Part shown: piece after piece, positions 44,996-53,727 of the stretch
Numbering within the stretch: position 1 is the first letter of the stretch
Layout of the letters: each line of letters starts with the position of its first letter
Origin: an uncultured delta proteobacterium
Lineage (GTDB): Bacteria > Desulfobacterota > Desulfovibrionia > Desulfovibrionales > Desulfovibrionaceae
Reading direction: 5' to 3'
Length of the DNA: 64,000 bases
Assembly (NCBI GenBank): GCA_900079685.1
Contig: LT599018.1
Location: 826,478 to 890,477 of the forward strand
Translations under genes and position numbers: made by a program
The notes under the pieces: model-generated
Told to the model about the DNA's origin: nothing
Databases searched by the model: none
Seen by the model: the letters and a program-made list of their open reading frames with translations, nothing else

Positions 44996-46619
44996 TGCTC
45001 TCTCCTTTTTCCCGGCCAAGGCCTTTGCAGGCAAGCCGCTCAAAACTGAACAGACCGCAGTGCAGCGCTTCGGAAAGCTCGGCCTGCGCCATCTGCGTGC
45101 CCCAGAGAATGGGCTTCTGCCCCTTGAACCGGGACCGTAAAAAGGCGATCAGTTGGTCGAGCCCTTCCGTGCCGTCAACAATGCCGTCGTCGTAAAAAGC
45201 CGAGGTTATCCTGGCCGAACAAAACGCGCCCTGGCACGGCCCTTTTCCCACGCGGCTGCGCAGGCCGATGGCGTTCAGAAGCAAGGCGTCCCTGTCCGGA
45301 AGCGAGGCCAGGATTTCCATAACGGCCTTTTTCTGGACCATTTCACATTCGCAGAGCACGGGATCATCCGGCCCGTGGCTGCTCAGCCAGGCTTTGGCCG
45401 CCCGTCCCGGCTCGGTCCAGCTCGAGGCGGCAACCGAGGGCAGAAGCGTGTCACGGGTGCGGCACAGCGCGGCTATGCCGAGTTTTTCGCTGACGAGGTT
45501 GCTGGTTTTCTCGGCCATCAGCCGGAAGGTGGTCAGTTTCCCGCCGGTGATGGTCACCATGTTTTGAATGCCGCCCCATTCCGGTCTGGCATGGTCAATG
45601 ACGGAAAAGTTGCGGCTGACGGCGCGGTCCGCGTCCCCGCTTCCCGCCAGCGGCCGCACCCCGGCGTAACAGCGGATATACCGCGTGGTCGCCAGCGCGG
45701 GCACCATGGGCGCGCCTTCACGGATATTGGTCTCGACCTCTTCCACGGTCGGCACGATGGCATCCAGGGTTTTCAGGCGGATGGAGGTTGTGCCCAGGAC
45801 CGACACCGTGCCGCCGGGCACCAGGATATCCCCGTCGCCCGAGGGGCGCAGGCGGTTGATGGCCCGCTTCGCCAGCCGGTCGTGGGTCACCAGGAGCGTT
45901 CCCTTGGAATAGACCAGGGGAACGTCCGCCCCGGCCATGGCGGCGATTCCCGCGCTCCAGGCCCCGGCCGCGTTGACGAATTCCTTCGCTTCTATGCGGA
46001 AGGCGCCGTGAACCGGGTGCTCGGCCTTGGCCGCCACGATCCGGTTATTTTTTATTTCCAGACCCAGGATACGGGTATTGGGCAGAAATTCGCTGCCGAC
46101 AAGGCTTTCCGCATGCGCCATCAGATCCAGGCACAACCGGAAGGGGTCCAGGGAACCGTCCGGCACCTGAAAGGCCCGGACCAGCTTTTTCGAGAGCGCG
46201 GGCTCCATTTCCAGGGCGTCCTTGACGTCCACGGGAAGGGCCGGTATCCCGGCCGCCGCGCATAAGGACGGGAAGGCCTCGGCGTAGGAAAGGTCGTCGC
46301 CGTCGACCGCCACGAACAGCCCCCCGGTATCCTCGATGCAGTGCCCGGCGGTCCGCCGGAGAATTTTCCCTTCCTCAAGGCATTCGGCGGCCGCTTCCCT
46401 ATCGGATTTCACATACCGGGCCCCGCTGTGCAAAAGCCCGTGGTTGGCGCCGGACGCGCCGCCGGCAACGTCGCGCCATTCCGCCACGATGCAGCGGACG
46501 CCGCGCAGCGCCATGTCTCTCGCGATCCCCATGCCCGTGGCGCCGCCGCCGATAATAAGCACGTCCGTTTGGCGGACGGCGGGAAACGATGCGTGTGATG
46601 CCGTGTTTTTTCCGGCCAT
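44988..46619 (-). CDS. glpA: Anaerobic glycerol-3-phosphate dehydrogenase subunit A
   Basis: A 543-residue FAD enzyme oxidising sn-glycerol 3-phosphate to dihydroxyacetone phosphate. The FAD fold is DVLIIGGGATGMGIARDMALRG (~18-39), then GASGANHGLLHSGARYV; a GGKLTTFRLMAE segment is typical of G3P oxidases. The C-terminus carries a BFD-like [2Fe-2S] domain: CECEMVQKKAVMEIL and GKGPCQGAFC. ATG 46619 is preceded by AAAGGAGA. First gene of glpABC; glpF, glpK and a regulator are not in the window. Confidence 0.92.
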   Translation of the reverse strand: MAGKNTASHASFPAVRQTDVLIIGGGATGMGIARDMALRGVRCIVAEWRDVAGGASGANHGLLHSGARYVKSDREAAAECLEEGKILRRTAGHCIEDTGGLFVAVDGDDLSYAEAFPSLCAAAGIPALPVDVKDALEMEPALSKKLVRAFQVPDGSLDPFRLCLDLMAHAESLVGSEFLPNTRILGLEIKNNRIVAAKAEHPVHGAFRIEAKEFVNAAGAWSAGIAAMAGADVPLVYSKGTLLVTHDRLAKRAINRLRPSGDGDILVPGGTVSVLGTTSIRLKTLDAIVPTVEEVETNIREGAPMVPALATTRYIRCYAGVRPLAGSGDADRAVSRNFSVIDHARPEWGGIQNMVTITGGKLTTFRLMAEKTSNLVSEKLGIAALCRTRDTLLPSVAASSWTEPGRAAKAWLSSHGPDDPVLCECEMVQKKAVMEILASLPDRDALLLNAIGLRSRVGKGPCQGAFCSARITSAFYDDGIVDGTEGLDQLIAFLRSRFKGQKPILWGTQMAQAELSEALHCGLFSFERLACKGLGREKGESNA

Positions 46620-46698
46620 ATGCTCTCCTTTCATGCTCTGAAGCGACGATACGCCACCTTGTACCACAAACGCGTTTTTCCGCAATAATATCAACCTG

Positions 46699-46726
46699 TT
46701 TATAATCGTGAAACACTCCGGCACAA
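46699..46726 (-). promoter_or_regulatory. Candidate sigma-70 promoter of glpABC
   Basis: On the minus strand TTGTGC (46726-46721) and TATAAA (46704-46699) are 16 bases apart. A start near 46692 would leave a leader of about 73 bases before glpA. Confidence 0.5.
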
Positions 46727-46806
46727 GGGAATATTCGTTTTATACGCCGCCGGGGCGCCGTCCCGTATCCGCTCTCCGAACGCTATTTTGTTTTTTTTCA
46801 TGCGCT

Positions 46807-46841
46807 TGCCATATCAAGATGAATATGGCATGATTTTGGCA
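46807..46841 (+). promoter_or_regulatory. Putative sigma-54 promoter with palindrome upstream of rpoN
   Basis: TGGCATGATTTTGGCA at 46826-46841 matches the -24/-12 consensus TGGCAC-N5-TTGCA with the required GG-N10-GC spacing and two mismatches. An 8-bp palindrome, TGCCATAT (46807-46814) and ATATGGCA (46823-46830), overlaps its -24 part. An overlapping sigma-70 reading, TTGCCA-N17-CATGAT, is also possible. Either would place the start of transcription about 50 bases before rpoN. Confidence 0.5.
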
Positions 46842-46902
46842 ACAGCGGTCTTCCATCTCATTTTCCGCTTGCAACGCTGTAACTTTTACTGGTGCAGTTA
46901 CT

Positions 46903-48330
46903 ATGGCGCTTGAGCTACGACAACAACTGAAACTCTCACAGCAGCTTGTCATGACCCCGCAATTGCAGCAGGCCATCAAGCTGCTGCAATTGTCACGTCT
47001 CGAACTTCTGGAAACGGTCCAGCAGGAATTGCTGGAAAATCCGTTCCTGGAAGAAGCGCATACGGATGAGGGGCCCGCGCAGGCGGAGGAAACCCGCCCC
47101 GCCTCCGACGACGACACCGAAGGGTACACGTCCGAAGTCGCCCGCAACGCAGACTGGGAAGACTACCTGGGCGAATTTGCCAGCACCTCCCGCCAGGCCT
47201 CCGCTCGGGAAACGGAACTGCCCGAGGAAATGACGTCCTATGAGGCCCGTTTCTCCATCAAACCATCCCTTGAAGGGCACCTTACCTGGCAGCTGCGCCT
47301 CTCCCGCCTGACGGAAGAGCAGATGGACATCGGCGAAATCATCATCGGCAACCTGACGTCCGCCGGCTACCTGCATACGGATGTGGATGAACTCGCTGAA
47401 ATGTGCTGCGCTACCCCCGAAGCGGTGGCGGAAGTCCTTAATGTCATACAGCGGTTTGACCCCGTGGGCGTAGCCGCGCGCAGTCCACAAGAATGTTTGA
47501 TGATCCAGCTCGAGGTGCTCCGCTACGACCGGGACCCCATCCTGGTGGGGCTGGTCCGCGACCATCTCGAGGACCTGGAAGCCAAGCGCTACAAGCCTCT
47601 TCTGCGAAAGTTTCAACTAACACTTGAAGATTTGCGGGAATACCTCGACATCATCCAGACGCTGGACCCGATGCCCGGCGCCAGCTACGGCGAGAGCGAA
47701 CCCACCTATGTTTCGCCCGACGTGTTCGTGTACCATTTCGACAATGATTTCGTGGTGGTACAGAACGAGGAAGGCCTGCCCCAGCTGCAGCTCTCCTCCC
47801 TCTACAACGACAGCCTGACCGCCAGAACCGACGCGGAAAAAGACTATTTCCAGGAAAAACTGCGTTCCGCCTCCTGGCTGATAAAAAGCCTCTACCAGCG
47901 GCAACGCACGCTCTACAAGGTCGTGGAGAGTATCGTCAAATATCAGCGGGCCTTCTTCGAGGAAGGGGTCTCAAAGCTCAAGCCCCTTATTCTCAAAGAT
48001 ATTGCCGACGATATTGGCATGCACGAATCCACGGTCAGCCGCATCACCTCGAACAAGTATGTGGCCACCCCGCACGGCGTGTTCGAACTTAAATTTTTCT
48101 TCAACAGCGCGCTCTCCCTTGACGACGGCTCGGAAGTCGGCTCGGAAAGCGTGAAAGCCCTCATCAAAAAACTCATCGGCGAGGAAGATCCCAAATCTCC
48201 CGTCAGCGACGAGCGGCTGGGAGAAATCCTGAAAGACACCCTGAAGGTCAACATCGCGCGGCGAACTGTCGCCAAATACAGAACCGCGTTGAACATTCCC
48301 TCTTCGTCCAAACGCAGGAACATCTTCTGA
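46903..48330 (+). CDS. rpoN: RNA polymerase sigma-54 factor
   Basis: A 475-residue sigma factor for activator-dependent -24/-12 promoters. The Gln/Leu-rich region I is intact (LRQQLKLSQQLVMTPQLQQAIKLLQLSRLEL), an acidic region II follows (~50-90), then the core-binding domain. The DNA-binding C-terminus ends with the RpoN box ARRTVAKYR at 452-460. Gene order rpoN-hpf-ptsN-rapZ is the classic cluster, though the usual upstream lptB is absent here. No strong Shine-Dalgarno precedes the ATG. Confidence 0.97.
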   Translation: MALELRQQLKLSQQLVMTPQLQQAIKLLQLSRLELLETVQQELLENPFLEEAHTDEGPAQAEETRPASDDDTEGYTSEVARNADWEDYLGEFASTSRQASARETELPEEMTSYEARFSIKPSLEGHLTWQLRLSRLTEEQMDIGEIIIGNLTSAGYLHTDVDELAEMCCATPEAVAEVLNVIQRFDPVGVAARSPQECLMIQLEVLRYDRDPILVGLVRDHLEDLEAKRYKPLLRKFQLTLEDLREYLDIIQTLDPMPGASYGESEPTYVSPDVFVYHFDNDFVVVQNEEGLPQLQLSSLYNDSLTARTDAEKDYFQEKLRSASWLIKSLYQRQRTLYKVVESIVKYQRAFFEEGVSKLKPLILKDIADDIGMHESTVSRITSNKYVATPHGVFELKFFFNSALSLDDGSEVGSESVKALIKKLIGEEDPKSPVSDERLGEILKDTLKVNIARRTVAKYRTALNIPSSSKRRNIF

Positions 48331-48363
48331 TGTCCTGCGACAACGGTTAACTGGAGGTAATAT

Positions 48364-48888
48364 ATGAATATCGCCTTTGCATTCAAAAACTTCGAACCTT
48401 CCGACCATCTGAAAAAGTATGCCAGCCGCCGGTTTGAAAAACTCGGTCGGTTTATCAATAAAGCGGAAAACGTGGAGATGAGCGTCAACCTTGCCGTGGA
48501 CAAATTCCGCCATAAAGCGGAGGTCCAGATCGCCGGAGACAATTTTAATCTGAGCGCCGCCGAACAGTCCGAGGACATGTACGCCACCGTCGACATGATC
48601 CTGGACAAACTCGAAGCGCAGATAAAAAAACACGCGGAAAAGCAGAAGGAAAAGCGGCGGAGCTCCGGGCAGTCCCCGGATCTGCCCTCCTCCGAGACCA
48701 CGGAACGGAGCATTATCGGCGAGGACAAGTTCATTCCCAAACCCATGTTCCTGGATGAAGCCGCGATGCAGCTGGAACAACTTACCGATGAAGCGTTCCT
48801 CGTCTACCTTGATGCGGAGACGAACCGGGTCAACGTGCTTTATCGCCGCAAAGACGGCGACTTCGGCCTTATTGACGCCGGCCAGTAG
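48364..48888 (+). CDS. hpf: Ribosome hibernation promoting factor, long form
   Basis: A 174-residue protein that inactivates and pairs ribosomes in stationary phase. The N-terminal ~95 residues are the S30AE domain (MNIAFAFKNFEPSDHLKKYA, DMYATVDMILDKLEAQIKKH). A charged linker leads to the C-terminal dimerisation domain (FIPKPMFLDEAAMQLEQL...AFLVYLDAETNRVNVLYRRKDGD), which makes it the long form able to form 100S ribosomes alone. GGAGG precedes the ATG; it is 33 bases after rpoN. Confidence 0.94.
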   Translation: MNIAFAFKNFEPSDHLKKYASRRFEKLGRFINKAENVEMSVNLAVDKFRHKAEVQIAGDNFNLSAAEQSEDMYATVDMILDKLEAQIKKHAEKQKEKRRSSGQSPDLPSSETTERSIIGEDKFIPKPMFLDEAAMQLEQLTDEAFLVYLDAETNRVNVLYRRKDGDFGLIDAGQ

Positions 48889-48893
48889 CACCC

Positions 48894-49337
48894 ATGCGTC
48901 TTTCGGAGTATCTGTGCCCCGCCTGCATCGTCGCGGAACTGAAGGCCACGGACAAGGAGCAGGTTCTTCTGGAACTCGCCGCCGCGGCAGCGGGGGCGCA
49001 CCTGGATAAAAATGCCGTGCACGCCGTGCTTCTTGAGCGCGAGCGCCATGGAACGACCGCCGTGGGGAATGGGTACGCCATTCCCCACGGCAAACTGCCG
49101 GGCCTGGACAGAATGGTCCTGACCTTTGCCAGAAGCGTCGCGGGCGTGGACTTTGCGGCTCCGGACACCGTCCCCTGCCGGTTCTTTTTCACGGTCATCG
49201 CTCCGGCGGGGGCCGCCGGCCAGCATCTGGGGCTTTTGGGCAGCATCGCAAGGCTGGCGAAAGACGCCACCTTTACGAACCGGCTGACGCAGGCAAAAAC
49301 GGCTGAAGACTTACTGGACTTTCTTGCGGGAGCATGA
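48894..49337 (+). CDS. ptsN: Nitrogen-type PTS EIIA (PtsN)
   Basis: A 147-residue regulatory phosphocarrier of the mannitol/fructose EIIA fold. The phosphorylated His is H65 in GNGYAIPHGK. In other bacteria EIIA-Ntr has no sugar permease and controls K+ transport, sigma factors or other enzymes according to its phosphorylation state. It begins five bases after hpf. No EI or HPr gene is in the window. Confidence 0.9.
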   Translation: MRLSEYLCPACIVAELKATDKEQVLLELAAAAAGAHLDKNAVHAVLLERERHGTTAVGNGYAIPHGKLPGLDRMVLTFARSVAGVDFAAPDTVPCRFFFTVIAPAGAAGQHLGLLGSIARLAKDATFTNRLTQAKTAEDLLDFLAGA

Positions 49338-49520
49338 GGCCGGGCTGGTAAAGACCACGCGCCCATGGCCCGGGGCACGGCAACACCGTGGATTTCCACT
49401 CTCCGCCACGGAAAAGATTTTTTATACAAAGAGTGCACGTATCCAACCGGAATAAAAAGTTTCTGACGCGGGCAGCGCGCAACAAGGCCAGCGTGCCCGC
49501 ATGCCCGGCGCGAGAACCGT

Positions 49521-50429
49521 ATGAATACCACAGACCTTCATGATTCTGCCCAACAGTCTGAGTTTCCCATCATTTTCGTCACCGGTCTTTCCGGAGCCGG
49601 GAAAACGACGATCCTCAACGTCTTTGAAGATATGCGTTTTTTCACGATGGACGGTCTGCCCTCCACCGTCATCAGCGGCATCACCAAAGTCTTAAACAAA
49701 GACAACCTCAGGGATTTCAAGGGGCTCGTCATCGGCGTCAACCTGCTGCATCCCGACGCGCTCGCCCTGTACGACGAAGCCATGGACAAGCTGCACAAGC
49801 GGGGGATGTCTCCCGGCCTTTTGTACGTGGAGGCCAAACCCTCGGTCCTGATGCAGCGGTACGCCACCACGCGCAGGCCGCACCCGCTGGAAAACGAGGG
49901 CCTCGGCCTTGAGCAGGCCCTGGAAGAGGAGCACAAACGCCTTGCCCTGGTCCGGGAAAAAGCGGACCTTATCATTGACTCCTCCAGCTATTCCATCCAC
50001 GATTTGCGCCGGGTGATCCAGAAGAAGTGGGAAACCCTCCGGGCGCGCTCCCATTCCATGAAGATCCACCTTATATCCTTCGGCTTCAAGTACGGCACGC
50101 CGTCGGAAGCGGATATGGTATATGACCTGCGCTTTTTGCCGAATCCGTATTTTGTCCCGGAACTCAGGCCCATGTCCGGGCTTGACGCGCCCGTGGCCGA
50201 TTTTCTGCTGGGGCAGGACCCGGGCCGGGCTTTTGTCGCGAAATTGGCCGAATTCCTGCTCTACCTTCTGCCCCAGTTCGAAAGCGAGGGACGTTACCGC
50301 GTCACCATCGCCATCGGCTGTACCGGCGGCCGCCACCGCTCGGTCGCCGTCACGCATGCGTTGTGCACATTGTTGACCGAAAACGGCTTTCTTGTAACCA
50401 CCGAGCACAGGCACTTGGAATTGGGCTGA
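49521..50429 (+). CDS. rapZ: RapZ-type nucleotide-binding protein
   Basis: A 302-residue P-loop protein. Walker A is GLSGAGKT at residues 22-29; FEDMRFFTMDGLP and the C-terminal GCTGGRHRSVAVTHALC are family signatures. In E. coli RapZ guides RNase E to the GlmZ RNA and senses glucosamine-6-phosphate; in other lineages the role differs (YvcJ). That role is not evident here because no GlmZ-like RNA was found. The conserved position after ptsN supports the call. Confidence 0.94.
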   Translation: MNTTDLHDSAQQSEFPIIFVTGLSGAGKTTILNVFEDMRFFTMDGLPSTVISGITKVLNKDNLRDFKGLVIGVNLLHPDALALYDEAMDKLHKRGMSPGLLYVEAKPSVLMQRYATTRRPHPLENEGLGLEQALEEEHKRLALVREKADLIIDSSSYSIHDLRRVIQKKWETLRARSHSMKIHLISFGFKYGTPSEADMVYDLRFLPNPYFVPELRPMSGLDAPVADFLLGQDPGRAFVAKLAEFLLYLLPQFESEGRYRVTIAIGCTGGRHRSVAVTHALCTLLTENGFLVTTEHRHLELG

Positions 50430-50468
50430 TTTTGCCCTATATATTCCGCACAGTCTTTTTGCTTTTTT

Positions 50469-50587
50469 GAGCATTTTCACATTGAAATTTCTCTTTATGA
50501 AAAATGCTCCGGGCTTGAGAAGCCTTGCGTAACAAGGCCCGCGAGATTGACGCAGGCGGGGTTTCCCCGCCGTTAAGCGGCAATCTC
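50469..50587 (+). promoter_or_regulatory. Two hairpins between rapZ and the PTS genes
   Basis: GAGCATTTT (50469-50477) pairs with AAAATGCTC (50501-50509). A second, longer stem is GAGATTG (50543-50549) with CAATCTC (50581-50587), enclosing CGC/GCG and GGCGGGG/CCCCGCC. The second ends 32 bases before the EIIA start. They may end rapZ transcripts or act as a structured leader for the PTS genes. Confidence 0.55.
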
Positions 50588-50619
50588 AAAGCGAATATGC
50601 TCTAATGAGGTGCTCCGGC

Positions 50620-51078
50620 ATGTCCAAAACAATCGCCCCCAAAAACCCCGCGGCCGGGGTCATCCTGGTAACCCACGTCGATTACGGCGCGGGCCTCCTC
50701 CGCGCGGCGGAAACCATTCTCGGCCCTCTGGCGGACTGCTCCTCCATCCAGGTTGACGCCGGTCTTGACGTAGGCGGAACCGTTACCCGCTTAAAGGAAG
50801 CCGTCAGCCTCCTGGACAAGGGAAACGGCGTTATCGTGCTGACGGATATGTTCGGCGGAACGCCCACCAACCTGAGCCTTTCCCTCCTCGGCTCAGGCGC
50901 CATAGAGGTCGTCACGGGCGTCAATCTGCCGATGCTGCTGAAAGTTTTCGAGGCCCGGCACCTGGAACTCCCGGCCCTGGCGGACGTCGCCATGGAAGCC
51001 GGGGGCAAGGGAATCGTCTCGGCCAGCAGGCTTTTGCGCAGTAAAACAAAGGCCGAGAAGACCGAAAAGGCTGAGTGA
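50620..51078 (+). CDS. Mannose-family PTS EIIA
   Basis: A 152-residue EIIA of the mannose/fructose/sorbose family. The phosphorylated His is H19 in LVTHVDYG; LTDMFGGTPTNLSLSLL is the second family signature, as in ManX. It would pass phosphate from HPr to the following EIIB. I chose the ATG at 50620 (GAGGTG eight bases upstream) over one at 50605. The Lys/Glu-rich tail is unremarkable. EIIB follows directly. Confidence 0.9.
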   Translation: MSKTIAPKNPAAGVILVTHVDYGAGLLRAAETILGPLADCSSIQVDAGLDVGGTVTRLKEAVSLLDKGNGVIVLTDMFGGTPTNLSLSLLGSGAIEVVTGVNLPMLLKVFEARHLELPALADVAMEAGGKGIVSASRLLRSKTKAEKTEKAE

Positions 51079-51080
51079 GC

Positions 51081-51542
51081 ATGATCTGGTTCAGGATAGA
51101 CAACCGGCTGATCCACGGCCAGATCATTGAAACATGGCTGCCCTACACGCGCGCCACCCGTCTGGTTGTCTGCAACGGGGAGCTCGCGCGGGACGACTTG
51201 CGGCAACAGATCATGATGCTGGCCGTTCCCTCGCGGATCACGGTGGATTTCACCGCGCCCGCGTCGCTGAACCAGCTGCTGCATGCGCGGCACGAGCAGG
51301 ACGAGCGCGTTCTTGTGATTTTCGCGGACTGCGCCGACGCCCAAGCCGCGCGAAACGCCGGGGTGCAGTTCACCATGCTCAATATCGGCAACATGCATTA
51401 TGCCCCGGGCAAACAGCAGGTTTGCGGGCACGCCGCTTTTTCCCAGGAAGATTCGGACTGTCTGCGCTCGTTTTCCGAGCTGGGCATTAATCTTGATTTC
51501 CGTTGCGTTCCCAACGATACAACAGAGGTGACGGAGTGGTGA
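51081..51542 (+). CDS. Mannose-family PTS EIIB
   Basis: A 153-residue EIIB; the phosphorylated His is H12 in FRIDNRLIHGQI, almost identical to family consensus. The start may also be GTG 51075, which overlaps the EIIA stop. Its own stop (TGA 51540-51542) overlaps the GTG of the EIIC gene, so the three are translationally coupled. Sugar specificity cannot be read from sequence. Confidence 0.9.
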   Translation: MIWFRIDNRLIHGQIIETWLPYTRATRLVVCNGELARDDLRQQIMMLAVPSRITVDFTAPASLNQLLHARHEQDERVLVIFADCADAQAARNAGVQFTMLNIGNMHYAPGKQQVCGHAAFSQEDSDCLRSFSELGINLDFRCVPNDTTEVTEW

Positions 51543-52242
51543 GCACCGATATTCTGGCCGCCGCGGGCCACAGCATCGCGCCCGCTTTTTTTTTGCCCTG
51601 TTGAGTCTGGGCCGGTTCGGCGCCAACCTCGGCTTCATCGAGCGCCCTCTCTTCGCGGGGTTCGTCTGGGGAGCGGTCACCGGTGACATGAGTCTGGCGC
51701 TTTCACTGGCTGTTTTTTACGAGCTCTTCTGGCTCGACCTTTTCCCCGCCGGCACGTACATGCCCCCGAATCCGCTGTTCCCGATGCTGTGCGTTCTCAC
51801 CCTTTCGGAAAGTCTTGCCGCCCCCGACATCGTAACGCTCTTTTTGCCGGTCATTTTAACGCTGCCTCTGGCGGCTCTCGGCTCATTCATCGAAAAACGC
51901 CAGCGCGAATGGCAGGTTGCGGGCTATAACCGGGTCATACTCTGCCTCCGGGCGGACGGCGATATCGGCAAGGCCGCCGGTCGCGCGGTATCCGCGTCGC
52001 TCGCGCAGCTGTTCACCGTCAACGCCTTCGTCTTTTTCGCCGCCACAACCCTGGTCGCGTTTGGGGCGTCCGCCCTGACGGCCTGGCAGGGCCAGCCGCT
52101 CACGTTCCAGTACGCCTCCTGGCCCCTGCTCTGGGTTATCGGCGCTGTCGGCGGCATGCTTTCGCTGCGCATACGGCGCAACTATATCCTTTTTACCGCC
52201 GGCGGCACGGCCATAGGGTTGTTCCTGCTGCTGCCGCTTTGA
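51539..52242 (+). pseudogene. Mannose-family PTS EIIC, frameshifted at a T9 tract
   Basis: A membrane EIIC protein split between two frames. GTG 51539, overlapping the EIIB stop, opens VSTDILAAAGHSIAPAFF and then hits TGA 51602 just after nine Ts (51586-51594). The remaining ~213 residues are open in the -1 frame: LLSLGRFGANLGFIERPLFAG, SLAVFYELFWLDLFPAGTYMP and several membrane helices to the stop at 52242. That frame has no ATG or GTG before the homology. Adding one base at the T-run restores a normal ~234-residue EIIC. It is either a pseudogene, a homopolymer sequencing error, or a gene read by slippage at T9. No EIID gene follows. Confidence 0.75.
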
Positions 52243-52252
52243 CCGGCGCCGC

Positions 52253-52304
52253 AAAATGACCTGATGCCGCGGTTCCGGAAGGAGCCGCGGCATCAGGTCA
52301 TTTT
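52253..52304. terminator. Bidirectional terminator, 20-bp stem
   Basis: Arms 52253-52272 and 52285-52304 are perfectly complementary, flanked by AAAA and TTTT. It lies between convergent EIIC (+) and ychF (-). Confidence 0.88.
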
Positions 52305-52326
52305 CCAGGGCGTTCCGACGCCGTGT

Positions 52327-53433
52327 TCAGACGTTGAACAGGAAGTGGACCACGTCGCCGTCCTTCACGGTATATTCCTTGCCTTCGGTGCGCAAAACCC
52401 CGGCGGAACGCGCCGCGGCCTCGGAGCCGAGCGTGACGTAGTCGTCATAGGCAATGACTTCCGCCCGGATAAAACCGCGCTCAAAATCCGTATGGATAAC
52501 GCCGGCCGCCTGCGGGGCTTTGTCCCCCTTGTTAATCGTCCAGGCCTTGACCTCTTTCTCCCCGGCGGTGAAATAGCTGATAAGCCCCAACGTGGCGTAG
52601 CCGGAACGGATAACCGTCGCCAGGCCGCTTTCGGCAATGCCGTAGGAGGAGAGCATTTCGGAAAGGTCTTCCCCCTCCAGCCCGAGAAGTTCTTCTTCGA
52701 TCTTGGCGCAAATGGTCACAAACCCGGCGCCGCGCCGGGCGGCGAGCGCTTGCAGCGCTTCGGAGTGCGGATTTTTTCCGCCTCGGGACAAGGTCGCCTC
52801 GTCAATATTGGCGCAATAGAGAATTTTTTTGGCGGTAATGAGCCCCATTTCCCGGAAGTGCTGCCGGAAAAGGTCCGTATCCGGCGCGTCAAACCGCGCC
52901 GCCGGGTTGCCCTCGTTCATGAAGGCGAGCAACGACGAAACTTCCGCGTGCAGCGCCTGCACGGCCTTGTCGCCCTTGGCCATCCGCCCGATGCGCTCCA
53001 ACCGTTTTTCAACGGACTGGATATCCGCGAGCAGCAGCTCGGTCTCCACGATCTCCACGTCGCGCAAGGGGTCGGTGCCGCCTTCAACGTGGGTGACGTT
53101 TTCATCCTCAAAGCACCGCACCACATGCACGATGGCGGCGCATTCCCGGATATTGGCCAGAAACTGGTTGCCCAGCCCCTCTCCCTTGCTCGCGCCGCGC
53201 ACAAGCCCCGCGATATCGATAAAATCGACCGTCGCGTGCACCACCTTCTGGGGTTTGACCAGGGCTGCAAGCTTGGCCAGGCGGTAATCGGGCACTGGGA
53301 CAGTGGCTTTGTTCGGCTCAATGGTGCAGAAAGGATAGTTGGCCGCTTCCGCATTCTGGGCGGAGGTCAGCGCATTGAAAAGCGTTGATTTGCCCACGTT
53401 GGGCAACCCCACGATACCGATGCTCAAGCTCAT
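52327..53433 (-). CDS. ychF: Ribosome-binding ATPase YchF
   Basis: A 368-residue Obg-family P-loop protein that prefers ATP. G1 is GLPNVGKST (~7-15), G3 is [17 protein letters not shown], and a C-terminal TGS-like domain follows ([25 protein letters not shown] and YDDYV). ATG 53433 follows GGGAG; nine more codons are open upstream. It is implicated in translation and stress control. Lone minus-strand gene. Confidence 0.96.
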   Translation of the reverse strand: MSLSIGIVGLPNVGKSTLFNALTSAQNAEAANYPFCTIEPNKATVPVPDYRLAKLAALVKPQKVVHATVDFIDIAGLVRGASKGEGLGNQFLANIRECAAIVHVVRCFEDENVTHVEGGTDPLRDVEIVETELLLADIQSVEKRLERIGRMAKGDKAVQALHAEVSSLLAFMNEGNPAARFDAPDTDLFRQHFREMGLITAKKILYCANIDEATLSRGGKNPHSEALQALAARRGAGFVTICAKIEEELLGLEGEDLSEMLSSYGIAESGLATVIRSGYATLGLISYFTAGEKEVKAWTINKGDKAPQAAGVIHTDFERGFIRAEVIAYDDYVTLGSEAAARSAGVLRTEGKEYTVKDGDVVHFLFNV

Positions 53434-53727
53434 GACAATACTCCCGGGAAAAGACATCAATGCAGCGGCGCTGTGTACCGTTTTTTAGACAAAAAGCCAA
53501 TGCCTTTCACACCCCCTGACGGAACGGCGCGCGGGGCGACGTTACAAATTTTATAAATGCGGTCTCAGGGGTCGAAAAAAGCGCATATTCTCCTTGCCCA
53601 GGCAAAGCACACGCGGTACACACAGAAAAGAGGCCGCCGGACTTGTGTCTCACGGCGGATTATGGCAACTACCAAGCTGACAGCTGCGCTGTAATACGAA
53701 GCTATAAATAATCCAGGAGCATCCTTT

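Noticed and set aside
46700-46735. CRP/FNR-like half sites (TTGTG...TTCAC) upstream of glpA
   Set aside because: The half sites are eight bases apart instead of the six of a CRP box or four of an FNR box, so the match is weak.
53461-53727. Possible glycine riboswitch before gcvH
   Set aside because: The conserved glycine-aptamer core was not found; only a small GCCGCC/GGCGG-type hairpin is visible.
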